From NCBI GenBank assembly GCA_003499715.1, contig DNSH01000005.1, positions 1-5,474 on the forward strand: 5,474 nucleotides of DNA. Reading direction: 5' to 3'. The stretch comes from Candidatus Mesolinea sp. (lineage in GTDB: Bacteria; Chloroflexota; Anaerolineae; Anaerolineales; Anaerolineaceae). Each line of letters starts with the position of its first letter. Positions within the stretch are counted from its first letter, which is position 1. Position numbers and translations under genes: made by a program. This document shows, in pieces, positions 1-5,202 of the stretch. The notes under the pieces were generated by a model. It had not been told where the DNA came from and ran no database searches. It saw only the letters and a program-made list of their open reading frames with translations.

Positions 1-903
1 CCCCAATGGTGGATGATGGTGGCGCTGGGCTTAGCCGCTGGTATGGGCGCTGGCGGGATAGATAGCAGCCTCAATGCCTACGTGGCTCGGCATTACAGCG
101 CTGGCTTGATGCAATGGTTGCACGCCAGCTACGGCGTGGGTGTTACCGCTGGTCCACTGATCATGACAGCTGCCCTGACCAACTTCCGAGATTGGCGCTT
201 AGGTTACTTGCTGGTGGGTGCGGTGCAGCTCGTGCTGGCTGTGACCTTCTGGATCACTCTACCCATTTGGCAGCAAAATAATAGCGCCCCAGTCGAGACA
301 CCAGCTGAGCCGCAACCAGAGGTGAACTTAGGGCAGACGCTCAAGCGTCATCGTGTTTGGCTGAGCATGTTGCTCTTTTTTTTCTACGTGGGCTCTGAAG
401 TCACTATGGGCACCTGGGTTTACTCCTTGCTTACAGAAGGGCGGGGTGTTAATCCACAGTTAGCCGGGTACTTTGCGGGCAGCTATTGGTTCACCTTCAC
501 TGTTGGGCGCATCTTAGCCGGTTTAGTAACGCGTAAGATCAATATCCAATCGCTGGTCAAAGTTTGCATCATAGCATCCATACTGGCAGGGGTGATCCTA
601 GGGCTAAACATAAGTGCCTGGGTGAACTTAGCCGCAGTAGCGGTGATCGGCTTTGCATTTGCACCCATCTTCCCCGGTTTGATTTCTGGCACGCCTGGCC
701 GGGTTGGGCAGCAACACAGCAACAACACAATTGGTATGCAAACCGCCGCTGGAAGCCTTGGCGGCACAGCGCTGACGAGCTTAGTAGGCGTGCTGGCACG
801 GAGTTACGGGCTGGAAGTGGTGCCTGCGGCAATGGTCGCCTTTTTAGCCTGCTTACTAGTGGGATACATTATCTTTGAACGCAGAGGGGCAGCTGCTGGC
901 TAA
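1..903 (+). CDS. MFS transporter, C-terminal three quarters (5' end outside window)
   Basis: This is an integral membrane secondary transporter of the major facilitator superfamily. The reading frame is open to base 1 (first codons read P-Q-W-W), so the ATG at 13 is probably internal and about 100 N-terminal residues are missing. The visible 300 residues hold about nine hydrophobic segments, near residues 5-26, 36-58, 65-88, 119-144, 154-176, 184-203, 206-228, 241-264 and 270-292. A polar, proline-rich loop (about 89-118) matches the central loop between helices 6 and 7 of a 12-helix protein. The glycine-rich GLAAGMGAGGIDSSLNAY stretch followed by MQWLHASYGVG, and the later FAPIFPGLIS and IGMQTAAGSLGG, resemble helices 4-5 and 10-11 of sugar-permease-like (FucP/Bsc6-type) MFS proteins. 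The substrate cannot be read from sequence. The next gene has its own promoter, so co-transcription is not required. No convincing terminator follows, only a T-run at about 911-915 without a good stem. Confidence 0.88.
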   Translation, partial: PQWWMMVALGLAAGMGAGGIDSSLNAYVARHYSAGLMQWLHASYGVGVTAGPLIMTAALTNFRDWRLGYLLVGAVQLVLAVTFWITLPIWQQNNSAPVETPAEPQPEVNLGQTLKRHRVWLSMLLFFFYVGSEVTMGTWVYSLLTEGRGVNPQLAGYFAGSYWFTFTVGRILAGLVTRKINIQSLVKVCIIASILAGVILGLNISAWVNLAAVAVIGFAFAPIFPGLISGTPGRVGQQHSNNTIGMQTAAGSLGGTALTSLVGVLARSYGLEVVPAAMVAFLACLLVGYIIFERRGAAAG

Positions 904-939
904 GCAAGATTTTTTACGCTTACGCTGTTTACCCTCGAG

Positions 940-945
940 TATAAT
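940..945 (+). promoter_or_regulatory. Promoter -10 box for the kbl-like gene
   Basis: There is a perfect TATAAT hexamer in the context GAGTATAATTGCC, about 66 bases before the start codon, in the gap after the MFS stop. No good -35 lies 16-18 bases upstream; the closest candidates are TTACGC copies at 914 and 920, with spacings of 20 and 14. The predicted leader of about 60 bases contains a small GGGG/CCCC stem (953-956 with 964-967, loop of 7). The -10 call is based on exact consensus and position; the -35 is unresolved. Confidence 0.6.
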
Positions 946-1000
946 TGCCAAAGGGGACGAGAACCCCAATAACGTTTAGATCACACTCACCCAAAAAAGA

Positions 1001-1006
1001 AAGGAG
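1001..1006 (+). promoter_or_regulatory. Ribosome binding site, kbl-like gene
   Basis: AAGGAG lies five bases before the ATG at 1012. It is a strong Shine-Dalgarno match and fixes the start of the PLP enzyme. Confidence 0.8.
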
Positions 1007-1011
1007 CTTAC

Positions 1012-2199
1012 ATGCCTGAACCGTTAGCTTGGATTGATGATGAACTACAATCCCTCAAAAAAACTGGTCTGTATAACATTATTCGCACACTGGACTCTCC
1101 TCAAGGGGCTTGGCTGGTGGTGGATGGGAAAAAGGTGCTCAACTTTTGCTCGAATAACTATTTAGGCTTAGCCAACCACCCGCATATTGTGCAAGCAGCT
1201 ACCCAAGCCATGCAGACTTATGGTGTTGGCCCAGGTGCTGTGCGCAGCATTGCCGGCACCATGTCCTTGCATATCCGTTTGGAGGAGCGCTTAGCTGCGT
1301 TTAAAAAAGTGCCCGCCGCGATCACCTTTCAATCCGGTTTTTCCGCTAACTTAGCCGCCATCCCAGCGCTGGTGGGTAAAGAGGATGTCATCTTCTCCGA
1401 TGAGCTCAATCATGCCAGCATTATTGATGGCTCGCGCCTCTCGGGCGCTAAGATTATCCGCTTTGCCCATTGCGATCCTGCCGATCTAGAGCAGAAAATC
1501 CAGGAGGCAGCTGGTACCTACCGCCGCGGCATTGTCATCAGCGATGGCGTTTTCTCCATGGATGGTGATATTGCACCGCTGGATAAGCTTGTAGAAATTG
1601 CCAAAAAGTATAACTTGATGACTTTAGTGGATGATGCCCATGGCGAAGGCGTTTTGGGTGAGGGTGGACGCGGCATTGTGGATCATTTCCACTTGCATGG
1701 CAAGGTAGATGTGGAAGTGGGCACCTTCTCCAAGGCTTTTGGCGTGGTCGGCGGAGCGGTAGCGGGGGACGCCCGTGTGGCAGAATGGCTGCGCCAGCGC
1801 GGCCGCCCGTTCTTGTTCTCTTCGGCGGTCACTGTGCCGGATACAGCTGCCACATTGGCTGCCATCGACCTGCTGGAAGAATCCACCCAATTGGTAGACC
1901 GCCTGTGGGAGAATGCGCGCACCTTCCAGCAAGAAATGCGCACGTTAGGCTTCGATACCGGCAAAACCCAAACGCCCATCACGCCTGTGATGTTAGGCGA
2001 TGTGCAGTTAGCGCGCGAATTCAGCCGGCGCTTGTTTGAAGAAGGCGTCTTTGCCCAGGCTATCGGTTATCCAACCGTTCCGCAGGGTAAGGCGCGCATC
2101 CGCGTGATGCTTTCCGCCACGCATAGCCGGCAAGACTTAGACCAAGCTTTGGAGATCTTCCACAAAGTTGGCAAGCAACTCGGCGTTTTGCAGGGCTAA
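1012..2199 (+). CDS. kbl: Glycine C-acetyltransferase / 2-amino-3-ketobutyrate CoA ligase (alpha-oxoamine synthase family)
   Basis: This is a cytoplasmic PLP enzyme of 395 residues, the usual full length for the family. KBL converts 2-amino-3-oxobutyrate plus CoA to glycine plus acetyl-CoA, the second step of threonine breakdown through threonine dehydrogenase. Visible family motifs are [13 protein letters not shown] (about 45-57), [11 protein letters not shown] near 73-83, [17 protein letters not shown] with His134, [10 protein letters not shown] (177-186), LVDDAHGEG with Asp207/Asp208/His210, and [11 protein letters not shown] with the PLP-binding Lys at 241. The C-terminal [11 protein letters not shown] motif (362-372) is also present. 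These match fold-type I alpha-oxoamine synthases of the Gram-positive/Thermus style. The close relative BioF (8-amino-7-oxononanoate synthase, biotin synthesis) shares all catalytic residues, and some enzymes of this branch act on several acyl-CoAs, so the substrate is uncertain. No tdh or bio gene adjoins it here. The start is supported by AAGGAG five bases upstream, and a hairpin terminator follows 26 bases after the stop. Confidence 0.9.
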   Translation: MPEPLAWIDDELQSLKKTGLYNIIRTLDSPQGAWLVVDGKKVLNFCSNNYLGLANHPHIVQAATQAMQTYGVGPGAVRSIAGTMSLHIRLEERLAAFKKVPAAITFQSGFSANLAAIPALVGKEDVIFSDELNHASIIDGSRLSGAKIIRFAHCDPADLEQKIQEAAGTYRRGIVISDGVFSMDGDIAPLDKLVEIAKKYNLMTLVDDAHGEGVLGEGGRGIVDHFHLHGKVDVEVGTFSKAFGVVGGAVAGDARVAEWLRQRGRPFLFSSAVTVPDTAATLAAIDLLEESTQLVDRLWENARTFQQEMRTLGFDTGKTQTPITPVMLGDVQLAREFSRRLFEEGVFAQAIGYPTVPQGKARIRVMLSATHSRQDLDQALEIFHKVGKQLGVLQG

Positions 2200-2225
2200 C
2201 CGTCAGCTGATTGGATTAGGATTGC

Positions 2226-2253
2226 AAAAGCTCCCCAGTGCTGGGGAGCTTTT
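2226..2253. terminator. Bidirectional intrinsic terminator between kbl and tRNA-Leu
   Basis: A perfect 13-base inverted repeat (AAAAGCTCCCCAG / CTGGGGAGCTTTT) with only two bases between the arms (in practice a 4-6 base loop) sits 26 bases after the kbl stop. Its outer A and T runs give a GC-rich stem followed by four T's on either strand. On the minus strand it begins four bases after the last tRNA base, so one element can end both convergent transcripts. The U-tract is short because it is part of the stem, so efficiency is unknown. Confidence 0.88.
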
Positions 2254-2257
2254 AGTA

Positions 2258-2339
2258 TGCCGAAGGTGGGAATCGAACCCACATACCCGAGGGTACACGA
2301 TTTTGAGTCGTGCGCGTCTGCCTATTCCGCCACTTCGGC
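2258..2339 (-). tRNA. tRNA-Leu, anticodon CAA
   Basis: The minus strand folds as a class II tRNA of 82 bases. The acceptor arms are GCCGAAG (2339-2333) and CTTCGGC (2265-2259), with discriminator A at 2258. The D stem is GCG/CGC, and the anticodon stem is CACGA (2312-2308) with TCGTG (2300-2296). The seven-base loop CTCAAAA gives anticodon CAA at 2305-2303, which reads UUG leucine codons. A long variable arm, TACCC/GGGTA (2295-2284), is typical of Leu and Ser tRNAs. The T arm is GTGGG/CCCAC with loop TTCGATT. CCA is not encoded (TAC follows), so it must be added afterwards. The gene stands alone, with its own promoter and the shared terminator, and converges on kbl. Confidence 0.97.
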
Positions 2340-2349
2340 TGGCAAATTA

Positions 2350-2377
2350 AGTATACCAAAGCCTGCGTGCGGGTCAA
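2350..2377 (-). promoter_or_regulatory. Promoter for tRNA-Leu
   Basis: On the minus strand, TTGACC (2377-2372, five of six to the -35 consensus) is followed after 16 bases by TATACT (2355-2350, five of six to the -10 consensus). Transcription would begin around 2343, only a few bases before the mature tRNA 5' end at 2339. Spacing and position are those of a strong vegetative promoter. Confidence 0.82.
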
Positions 2378-2397
2378 GGAAATGGCAGACGTTAGCG

Positions 2398-2461
2398 CAC
2401 ATGCTCTTTCATGGTACCCTACGGGCAGGCTTCGCACTCTCCTGACCATGAATGGCATGTG
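2398..2461. repeat. Inverted repeat / stem-loop A in the tRNA-ychF gap
   Basis: The outer arms CACATGC (2398-2404) and GCATGTG (2455-2461) pair perfectly. After a small internal loop (TCT against TG), TTCATGGT (2408-2415) pairs with ACCATGAA (2445-2452). Within the 29-base apical part, CCC-TAC-GGG (2417-2425) and CAGG/CCTG (2426-2429 with 2441-2444) can form two further small hairpins, so as RNA this would be a branched structure. A U·G pair (2405·2454) is gained only if the plus strand is transcribed, a weak hint of orientation. No protein-coding reading is supported across it. It does not match any structured RNA I recognise. Confidence 0.55.
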
Positions 2462-2545
2462 ACCTTTAGGTCTCCAAGGAAACTGGCTAAGCTACAATGA
2501 CAATTGGTGAGCATAAATGATTTGAAAAAGGGAGACCTACGGTCA
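2460..2545. repeat. Inverted repeat B in the tRNA-ychF gap, with alternative local hairpins
   Basis: TGACCTTTAGGTCTCC (2460-2475) is complementary to GGAGACCTACGGTCA (2531-2545) over 9 plus 5 base pairs, with a small internal mismatch and 55 bases between the arms. Each arm is also self-complementary: GACC-TTTA-GGTC (2461-2472), and GACC-TAC-GGTC (2534-2544) extended by AGGGA/TCCCT (2529-2533 with 2549-2553). Long-range and local pairings exclude each other. The 55-base interior also contains a CAAT-GACA-ATTG mini-hairpin (2495-2506) and a TACAAT hexamer (2493-2498) that could be a plus-strand -10 box. Function unknown. Confidence 0.5.
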
Positions 2546-2554
2546 AATTCCCTC

Positions 2555-2593
2555 GCTGGTCCTTACAGGAGGCTCTGCACTGAGGACACCAGC
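2555..2593. repeat. Inverted repeat / stem-loop C, related to stem-loop A
   Basis: GCTGGT (2555-2560) pairs with ACCAGC (2588-2593), continued by CCT/AGG (2561-2563 with 2583-2585) across a two-base bulge. The stretch 2556-2581 aligns with 2411-2438 of stem-loop A, at about 21 of 26 aligned positions with two one-base gaps. It carries the same order of motifs: TGGT, CC-TAC-GG, AGGCT, GCACT, then ACCA. This suggests an old duplication of one hairpin unit. Confidence 0.5.
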
Positions 2594-2602
2594 CAGAACA
2601 AG

Positions 2603-2613
2603 AGGCTTCGCAC
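2603..2613 (+). repeat. Third copy of the AGGCTYYGCAC motif
   Basis: AGGCTTCGCAC here is identical to 2427-2437 and differs at two bases from 2570-2580 (AGGCTCTGCAC). It sits in a possible small hairpin with CCAG (2593-2596) pairing CTGG (2614-2617), which would compete with the foot of stem-loop C. It is about 27 bases before the ychF -10 box, where a -35 element would be expected nearby, so an operator role is possible but unproven. Confidence 0.4.
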
Positions 2614-2639
2614 CTGGGAGATCGGCGAGAACAAAAGGG

Positions 2640-2645
2640 TATAAT
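2640..2645 (+). promoter_or_regulatory. Promoter -10 box for the ychF-like gene
   Basis: A perfect TATAAT in context GGGTATAATTCGC lies 33 bases before the start codon. No recognisable -35 is present at the right spacing. If used, transcription starts near 2652 and the leader is about 27 bases. That leader begins with a small AAGAT/ATCTT hairpin (2652-2656 with 2661-2665) directly before the ribosome binding site. The structured block upstream would then not be part of this mRNA. Confidence 0.6.
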
Positions 2646-2667
2646 TCGCGTAAGATAACAATCTTTT

Positions 2668-2672
2668 AGGAG
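2668..2672 (+). promoter_or_regulatory. Ribosome binding site, ychF-like gene
   Basis: AGGAG is six bases before the ATG at 2679, supporting that start. Confidence 0.75.
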
Positions 2673-2678
2673 CACAGC

Positions 2679-3749
2679 ATGCAGTTAGGAATTATCGGCT
2701 TGCCGCAATCGGGCAAAACCACGCTCTTCAAAGCCCTCACGCACGTGGATGTGCCCACGGAGATCTCCTCCGGGCAATTAGAAGTGCATACCGCCGTGGT
2801 GGACGTGCCCGACCCGCGCGTGGACCAGCTGGTCCAGCTCTACAAGCCCAAGAAGATTGTGCGCGCCAAGGTAACTTATGCCGATATCGCCGGCTTGGAT
2901 GGCAGCGCCGGCAAGAATGGCCTATCGGGCGCGCTTTTCAATCAGCTGGCGCAAATGGATGGTTTTGTGCACGTGGTGCGCCAGTTCGAAAACGCCAGTG
3001 TACCCCATCAAGCTGGCAGCATCGACCCAGTGCGCGATATTCAAACCATGGATACCGAGTTTATCCTCAACGACCTGGTCATGGTGGAGCGCCGGTTAGA
3101 GCGCCTGAGGGAAGAGCATCGCCGCGGCGTAACGCGCGACCGCGCCCTCATTCAGCAGGATATCGACCTCTTCGAGCGCCTCCAAGCAGTATTGGAGCAG
3201 GAGCTGCCTCTGCGGCATTATGACTTCACGCCGGAAGAAGATAAAACCTTAGCCAGTTTTCAATTCCTCAGCCGAAAACCGCAAATCATCGTGTTCAACC
3301 AGTCTGAGGACCAGCCGGTCATCCCGTATGAAAGCCCGCATCCGCATACGCGTGTCATCAGCCTGCCAGCCAAGCTGGAAATGGAAATTGCTGAGTTGGA
3401 TCCGGAAGATGCGGCACTCTTTATGCAGGAATATGGCATCACTGAGCCGAGCCTTTCGCGCCTCATCAGCCTCTCCTATGATCTGTTGGGCTTGCAGTCG
3501 TTTTTTACCGCCGGCGAGAAAGAAGTGCACGCCTGGACGCTGCGCAAAGGCTCCAATGCGCGTGAAGCCGCCGGCGTGATCCACACGGATATGGAAAAGG
3601 GCTTTATCCGTGCTGAAGTGGTCTCCTTTGAGGATATTATCACTTATGGCAGCACGGCTGAAGCGCGCGCCAAGGGCCGCTTGCGCGTGGAAGGGAAAAA
3701 CTACATCGTCCAGGACGGCGATATCCTGGAGATCCGCTTCAATATTTAG
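2679..3749 (+). CDS. YchF/OLA1-like P-loop NTPase with C-terminal TGS (DUF933) domain, divergent form
   Basis: This cytoplasmic protein has 356 residues, close to the roughly 363 of E. coli YchF. The P-loop GLPQSGKT is at 7-14 and the switch II motif DIAGL at 69-73. The G4 motif NQSE (207-210) has the Asn-x-x-Glu form that gives the YchF/OLA1 family its ATP rather than GTP preference. A charged helical hairpin of about 128-175 (NDLVMVERRLERL) fits the coiled-coil insert of the family. The TGS domain runs from about 274 (FFTAGEKEVHAWTLRKG) through IHTDMEKGFIRAEV to VQDGDILEIRFNI. Canonical YchF reads GLPNVGKST and, after DIAGL, a glycine-rich G-x-GLGN stretch. Here these are QSGKT and DGSAGKNGLSG, so it is probably a paralogue-like subfamily member rather than textbook YchF. 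YchF proteins bind ribosomes and are linked to stress and redox responses; that role is assumed from the family. It converges on surE with a 16-base gap that is too short for a visible terminator. Confidence 0.87.
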   Translation: MQLGIIGLPQSGKTTLFKALTHVDVPTEISSGQLEVHTAVVDVPDPRVDQLVQLYKPKKIVRAKVTYADIAGLDGSAGKNGLSGALFNQLAQMDGFVHVVRQFENASVPHQAGSIDPVRDIQTMDTEFILNDLVMVERRLERLREEHRRGVTRDRALIQQDIDLFERLQAVLEQELPLRHYDFTPEEDKTLASFQFLSRKPQIIVFNQSEDQPVIPYESPHPHTRVISLPAKLEMEIAELDPEDAALFMQEYGITEPSLSRLISLSYDLLGLQSFFTAGEKEVHAWTLRKGSNAREAAGVIHTDMEKGFIRAEVVSFEDIITYGSTAEARAKGRLRVEGKNYIVQDGDILEIRFNI

Positions 3750-3765
3750 ATTTCAAAACTTGGCG

Positions 3766-4581
3766 TTACGATTGTCTCAAAATTTTGCCCAGATCGTCCA
3801 AATCGACGCGAGAGGTCAGGTCAAAACTGAGCGGGGTTACGGAAACTTTGTGGTCAATGACTACCGCATGTAAGTCGCTATCTTCTTCCGGAGCACCTTC
3901 TTCCAGGTTAATCGTATAACTGATCCTACGGGCACCGTCCGCCGCATCAGTCTCAACGGGCATGGGGAAGTAGTAGCGTAAACGCGATTGGCGCGTCACC
4001 ACCCAGGGCGTTTCCGGCGTGGCATCATGCGGAACATCCACTTTAAGCACACTCACGTCAAAGGGTAGCTCTAACCGCAGCATGCGCTCAGCAAAATAGC
4101 GGGTAAAGTAAGCAGCAGCGGAAAAATCAACCTCCGGGGATAGATCCAAATGTTGCTGAACAGGTGTTTGCAAGGAAACCGCCAACGCTGGGATGCCAAA
4201 GGTAGCCGCCTCGAGCGCAGCACCCACTGTTCCGCTGATCGTTACACCTGAAGCCACGTTTTCGCCGTAATTGATACCAGATACCACCAAATCTGGCTTG
4301 AAACCCAGAACTTCGTAGTAGCCATGCAAAAAAGCTTGCGCTGGTGATCCACCCACGGCGTAAACTTGCCACTCCTGCCCGCGTACGGTCATCGTGCGTG
4401 GCTCGATGTGTCCGTCTGATTCGCGCGGCAGCGCTCTGCCCATGGATGTTTGCTGCACACGCGGTGCAACCACATGCACAAAGCCGATTGGCGCTAAAGC
4501 TTCCGCCGCCGCCCATAAGCCCGGCGAGTTGATACTGTCATCATTTGTAAGCAAAATTTGCGGTTTATTATTCGGTTTCAT
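3766..4581 (-). CDS. surE: SurE-family 5'/3'-nucleotidase
   Basis: This is a metal-dependent phosphatase of the SurE family, which removes phosphate from nucleoside monophosphates, probably in the cytoplasm. From the ATG at 4581 it has 271 residues, in the family range. The N-terminal ILLTNDDSINSPG (9-21) holds the paired metal-binding Asp14 and Asp15. Ser46 in APRVQQTSMG and Asn104 in DLVVSGINYGEN fit the remaining ligands, and SGTVGAALEAATFGIPALAVS follows as in SurE. Two oddities: the usual NDDG is NDDS, and the usual GTPADCV region reads GGSPAQAFLHG. A longer frame exists from a TTG at 4617, but that codon falls in the likely -35 box and SurE proteins begin just before the ILLTNDD strand, so the ATG at 4581 is preferred. 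No Shine-Dalgarno precedes that ATG. It lies downstream of the 4Fe-4S gene on the same strand (89-base gap). Confidence 0.9.
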   Translation of the reverse strand: MKPNNKPQILLTNDDSINSPGLWAAAEALAPIGFVHVVAPRVQQTSMGRALPRESDGHIEPRTMTVRGQEWQVYAVGGSPAQAFLHGYYEVLGFKPDLVVSGINYGENVASGVTISGTVGAALEAATFGIPALAVSLQTPVQQHLDLSPEVDFSAAAYFTRYFAERMLRLELPFDVSVLKVDVPHDATPETPWVVTRQSRLRYYFPMPVETDAADGARRISYTINLEEGAPEEDSDLHAVVIDHKVSVTPLSFDLTSRVDLDDLGKILRQS

Positions 4582-4588
4582 CAGCTTT

Positions 4589-4617
4589 ATTGTACTCAGG
4601 AGCGAAGCGTGATGCAA
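4589..4617 (-). promoter_or_regulatory. Candidate promoter for surE giving a leaderless mRNA
   Basis: On the minus strand TTGCAT (4617-4612, three of six to the -35 consensus) is followed after 17 bases by TACAAT (4594-4589, five of six to the -10 consensus). Only seven bases then separate the -10 box from the surE ATG, so transcription would start at or next to the A of that ATG. The sequence GAGTACAAT resembles GAGTATAAT before kbl. The promoter is inferred from spacing and consensus only. Confidence 0.5.
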
Positions 4618-4658
4618 CGCCGTTGTGCAAATCTCAATGATGTGCGGAAAATCTATGG

Positions 4659-4674
4659 GTGACTAATTAGTTAC
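4659..4674. repeat. Palindrome at the 3' end of the 4Fe-4S gene
   Basis: ACTAATTAGT (4662-4671) is a perfect palindrome, extended to GTGACTAATTAGTTAC with one G/T mismatch on each side. It overlaps the stop codon of the 4Fe-4S protein gene and lies about 42 bases upstream of the surE -35 box. It could be an operator, or chance in an AT-rich stop region. It is not a terminator, as no T-run follows. Confidence 0.3.
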
Positions 4675-5189
4675 ATCTTTTCTGGGTAGTTTTTAAGCAA
4701 TTCCTGCCCGGGCATGAGGATTGCTTTGGGCTCACACACGCTTTTGCAGAAGCAGCAACCCACTAGGCACAGGAAAGGCTCCGCCACCCATACCCTGCCA
4801 TTCTCGTCGCGTTCATAAACCTCGCGAGCGCAGATTTCCAAGCAGGCGCCGCAGTTATTGCACAGCTCCTCAGAAATGGTGGGGAACCACGGGATTTGTT
4901 CCCTGGGGTAACCGCGCCAAGTGCCATAATCGCGCGCCACCAAGGCTTTACCTCGCTGCTTGCGCCTGTAGTAGCGTGTGTATTCCATGCGCAGCGCGCT
5001 GGCATAGTCCTTTTCTGCCACCTTGGGGACGTAGTTGTGCTTGCGCACACCTGCCAGCAGCATTTCTCCTAACTTCTCATTGGTGGGTGTAACGCCTTGG
5101 GCAAAAAGCTCAGCAAACAGTTCCTCTAAGCCAAGCAATCCAGCTGGCGCTGAGCCAATATTCAACATGCGGTAGCTCAGATCTGGCAT
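4671..5189 (-). CDS. Small ferredoxin-type 4Fe-4S protein with an N-terminal helical domain
   Basis: From the ATG at 5189 the protein has 172 residues and no signal peptide or membrane segment. The N-terminal part (about 9-75) is predicted helical, with the phrases GLLGLEELFAELFAQG and KLGEMLLAGVRKHNYVP. A basic stretch, YTRYYRRKQRGKAL, follows at about 70-83. The C-terminal part carries cluster I as C-x2-C-x2-C-x3-C (Cys110, 113, 116, 120). A second cysteine set at 141-152 reads CLVGCCFCKSVCEP: the spacing is C-x3-C-x2-C-x3-C with a fifth cysteine, instead of the usual C-x2-C-x2-C-x3-C-P. One or two 4Fe-4S clusters are therefore likely, the second atypical. The partner and redox role are unknown. 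A longer frame begins at 5252 but would overlap the end of sufE by 50 bases. The ATG at 5189 has GAGG four bases upstream and follows the sufE stop by 13 bases, so the two genes form an operon. Confidence 0.8.
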   Translation of the reverse strand: MPDLSYRMLNIGSAPAGLLGLEELFAELFAQGVTPTNEKLGEMLLAGVRKHNYVPKVAEKDYASALRMEYTRYYRRKQRGKALVARDYGTWRGYPREQIPWFPTISEELCNNCGACLEICAREVYERDENGRVWVAEPFLCLVGCCFCKSVCEPKAILMPGQELLKNYPEKM

Positions 5190-5202
5190 GTTGCCTCGCT
5201 CG

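Noticed and set aside
13..15. ATG at 13 as the true start of the MFS transporter
   Set aside because: The frame is open to base 1, and the visible protein lacks the first three helices of the family, so the start lies outside the window.
901..916. Terminator after the MFS gene (T-run at 911-915)
   Set aside because: No stable stem directly precedes the T-run; GCAGCTGC at the gene end is too short and off position.
2252..2458. 68-residue minus-strand frame across the tRNA, and the 62-residue minus-strand frame at 2487-2675
   Set aside because: The first reads through the tRNA-Leu gene. Neither has a recognisable domain or a ribosome binding site I could support, and both cover inverted repeats.
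2398..2461. T-box leader on the minus strand (reads GTAGGGTACCATG)
   Set aside because: It only partly resembles the T-box antiterminator core, and lies upstream of a tRNA gene that has its own promoter rather than before an amino-acid gene.
2460..2640. SRP RNA, RNase P RNA or tmRNA in the tRNA-ychF gap
   Set aside because: The conserved cores I would expect (for example GGTCCGGAAGGAAGCAGC for SRP RNA, GAGGAAAGTCC for RNase P) are absent. 6S RNA cannot be excluded by eye but has no specific support.
3249..3584. Minus-strand and plus-strand alternative frames inside ychF, surE, kbl and the 4Fe-4S gene
   Set aside because: They lie wholly within well-supported genes in other frames, with low-complexity or Arg/Ala/Cys-rich products and no family resemblance.
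3750..3765. Terminator between the convergent ychF-like and surE genes
   Set aside because: Only 16 bases separate the stops and no stem with a T-run is visible.
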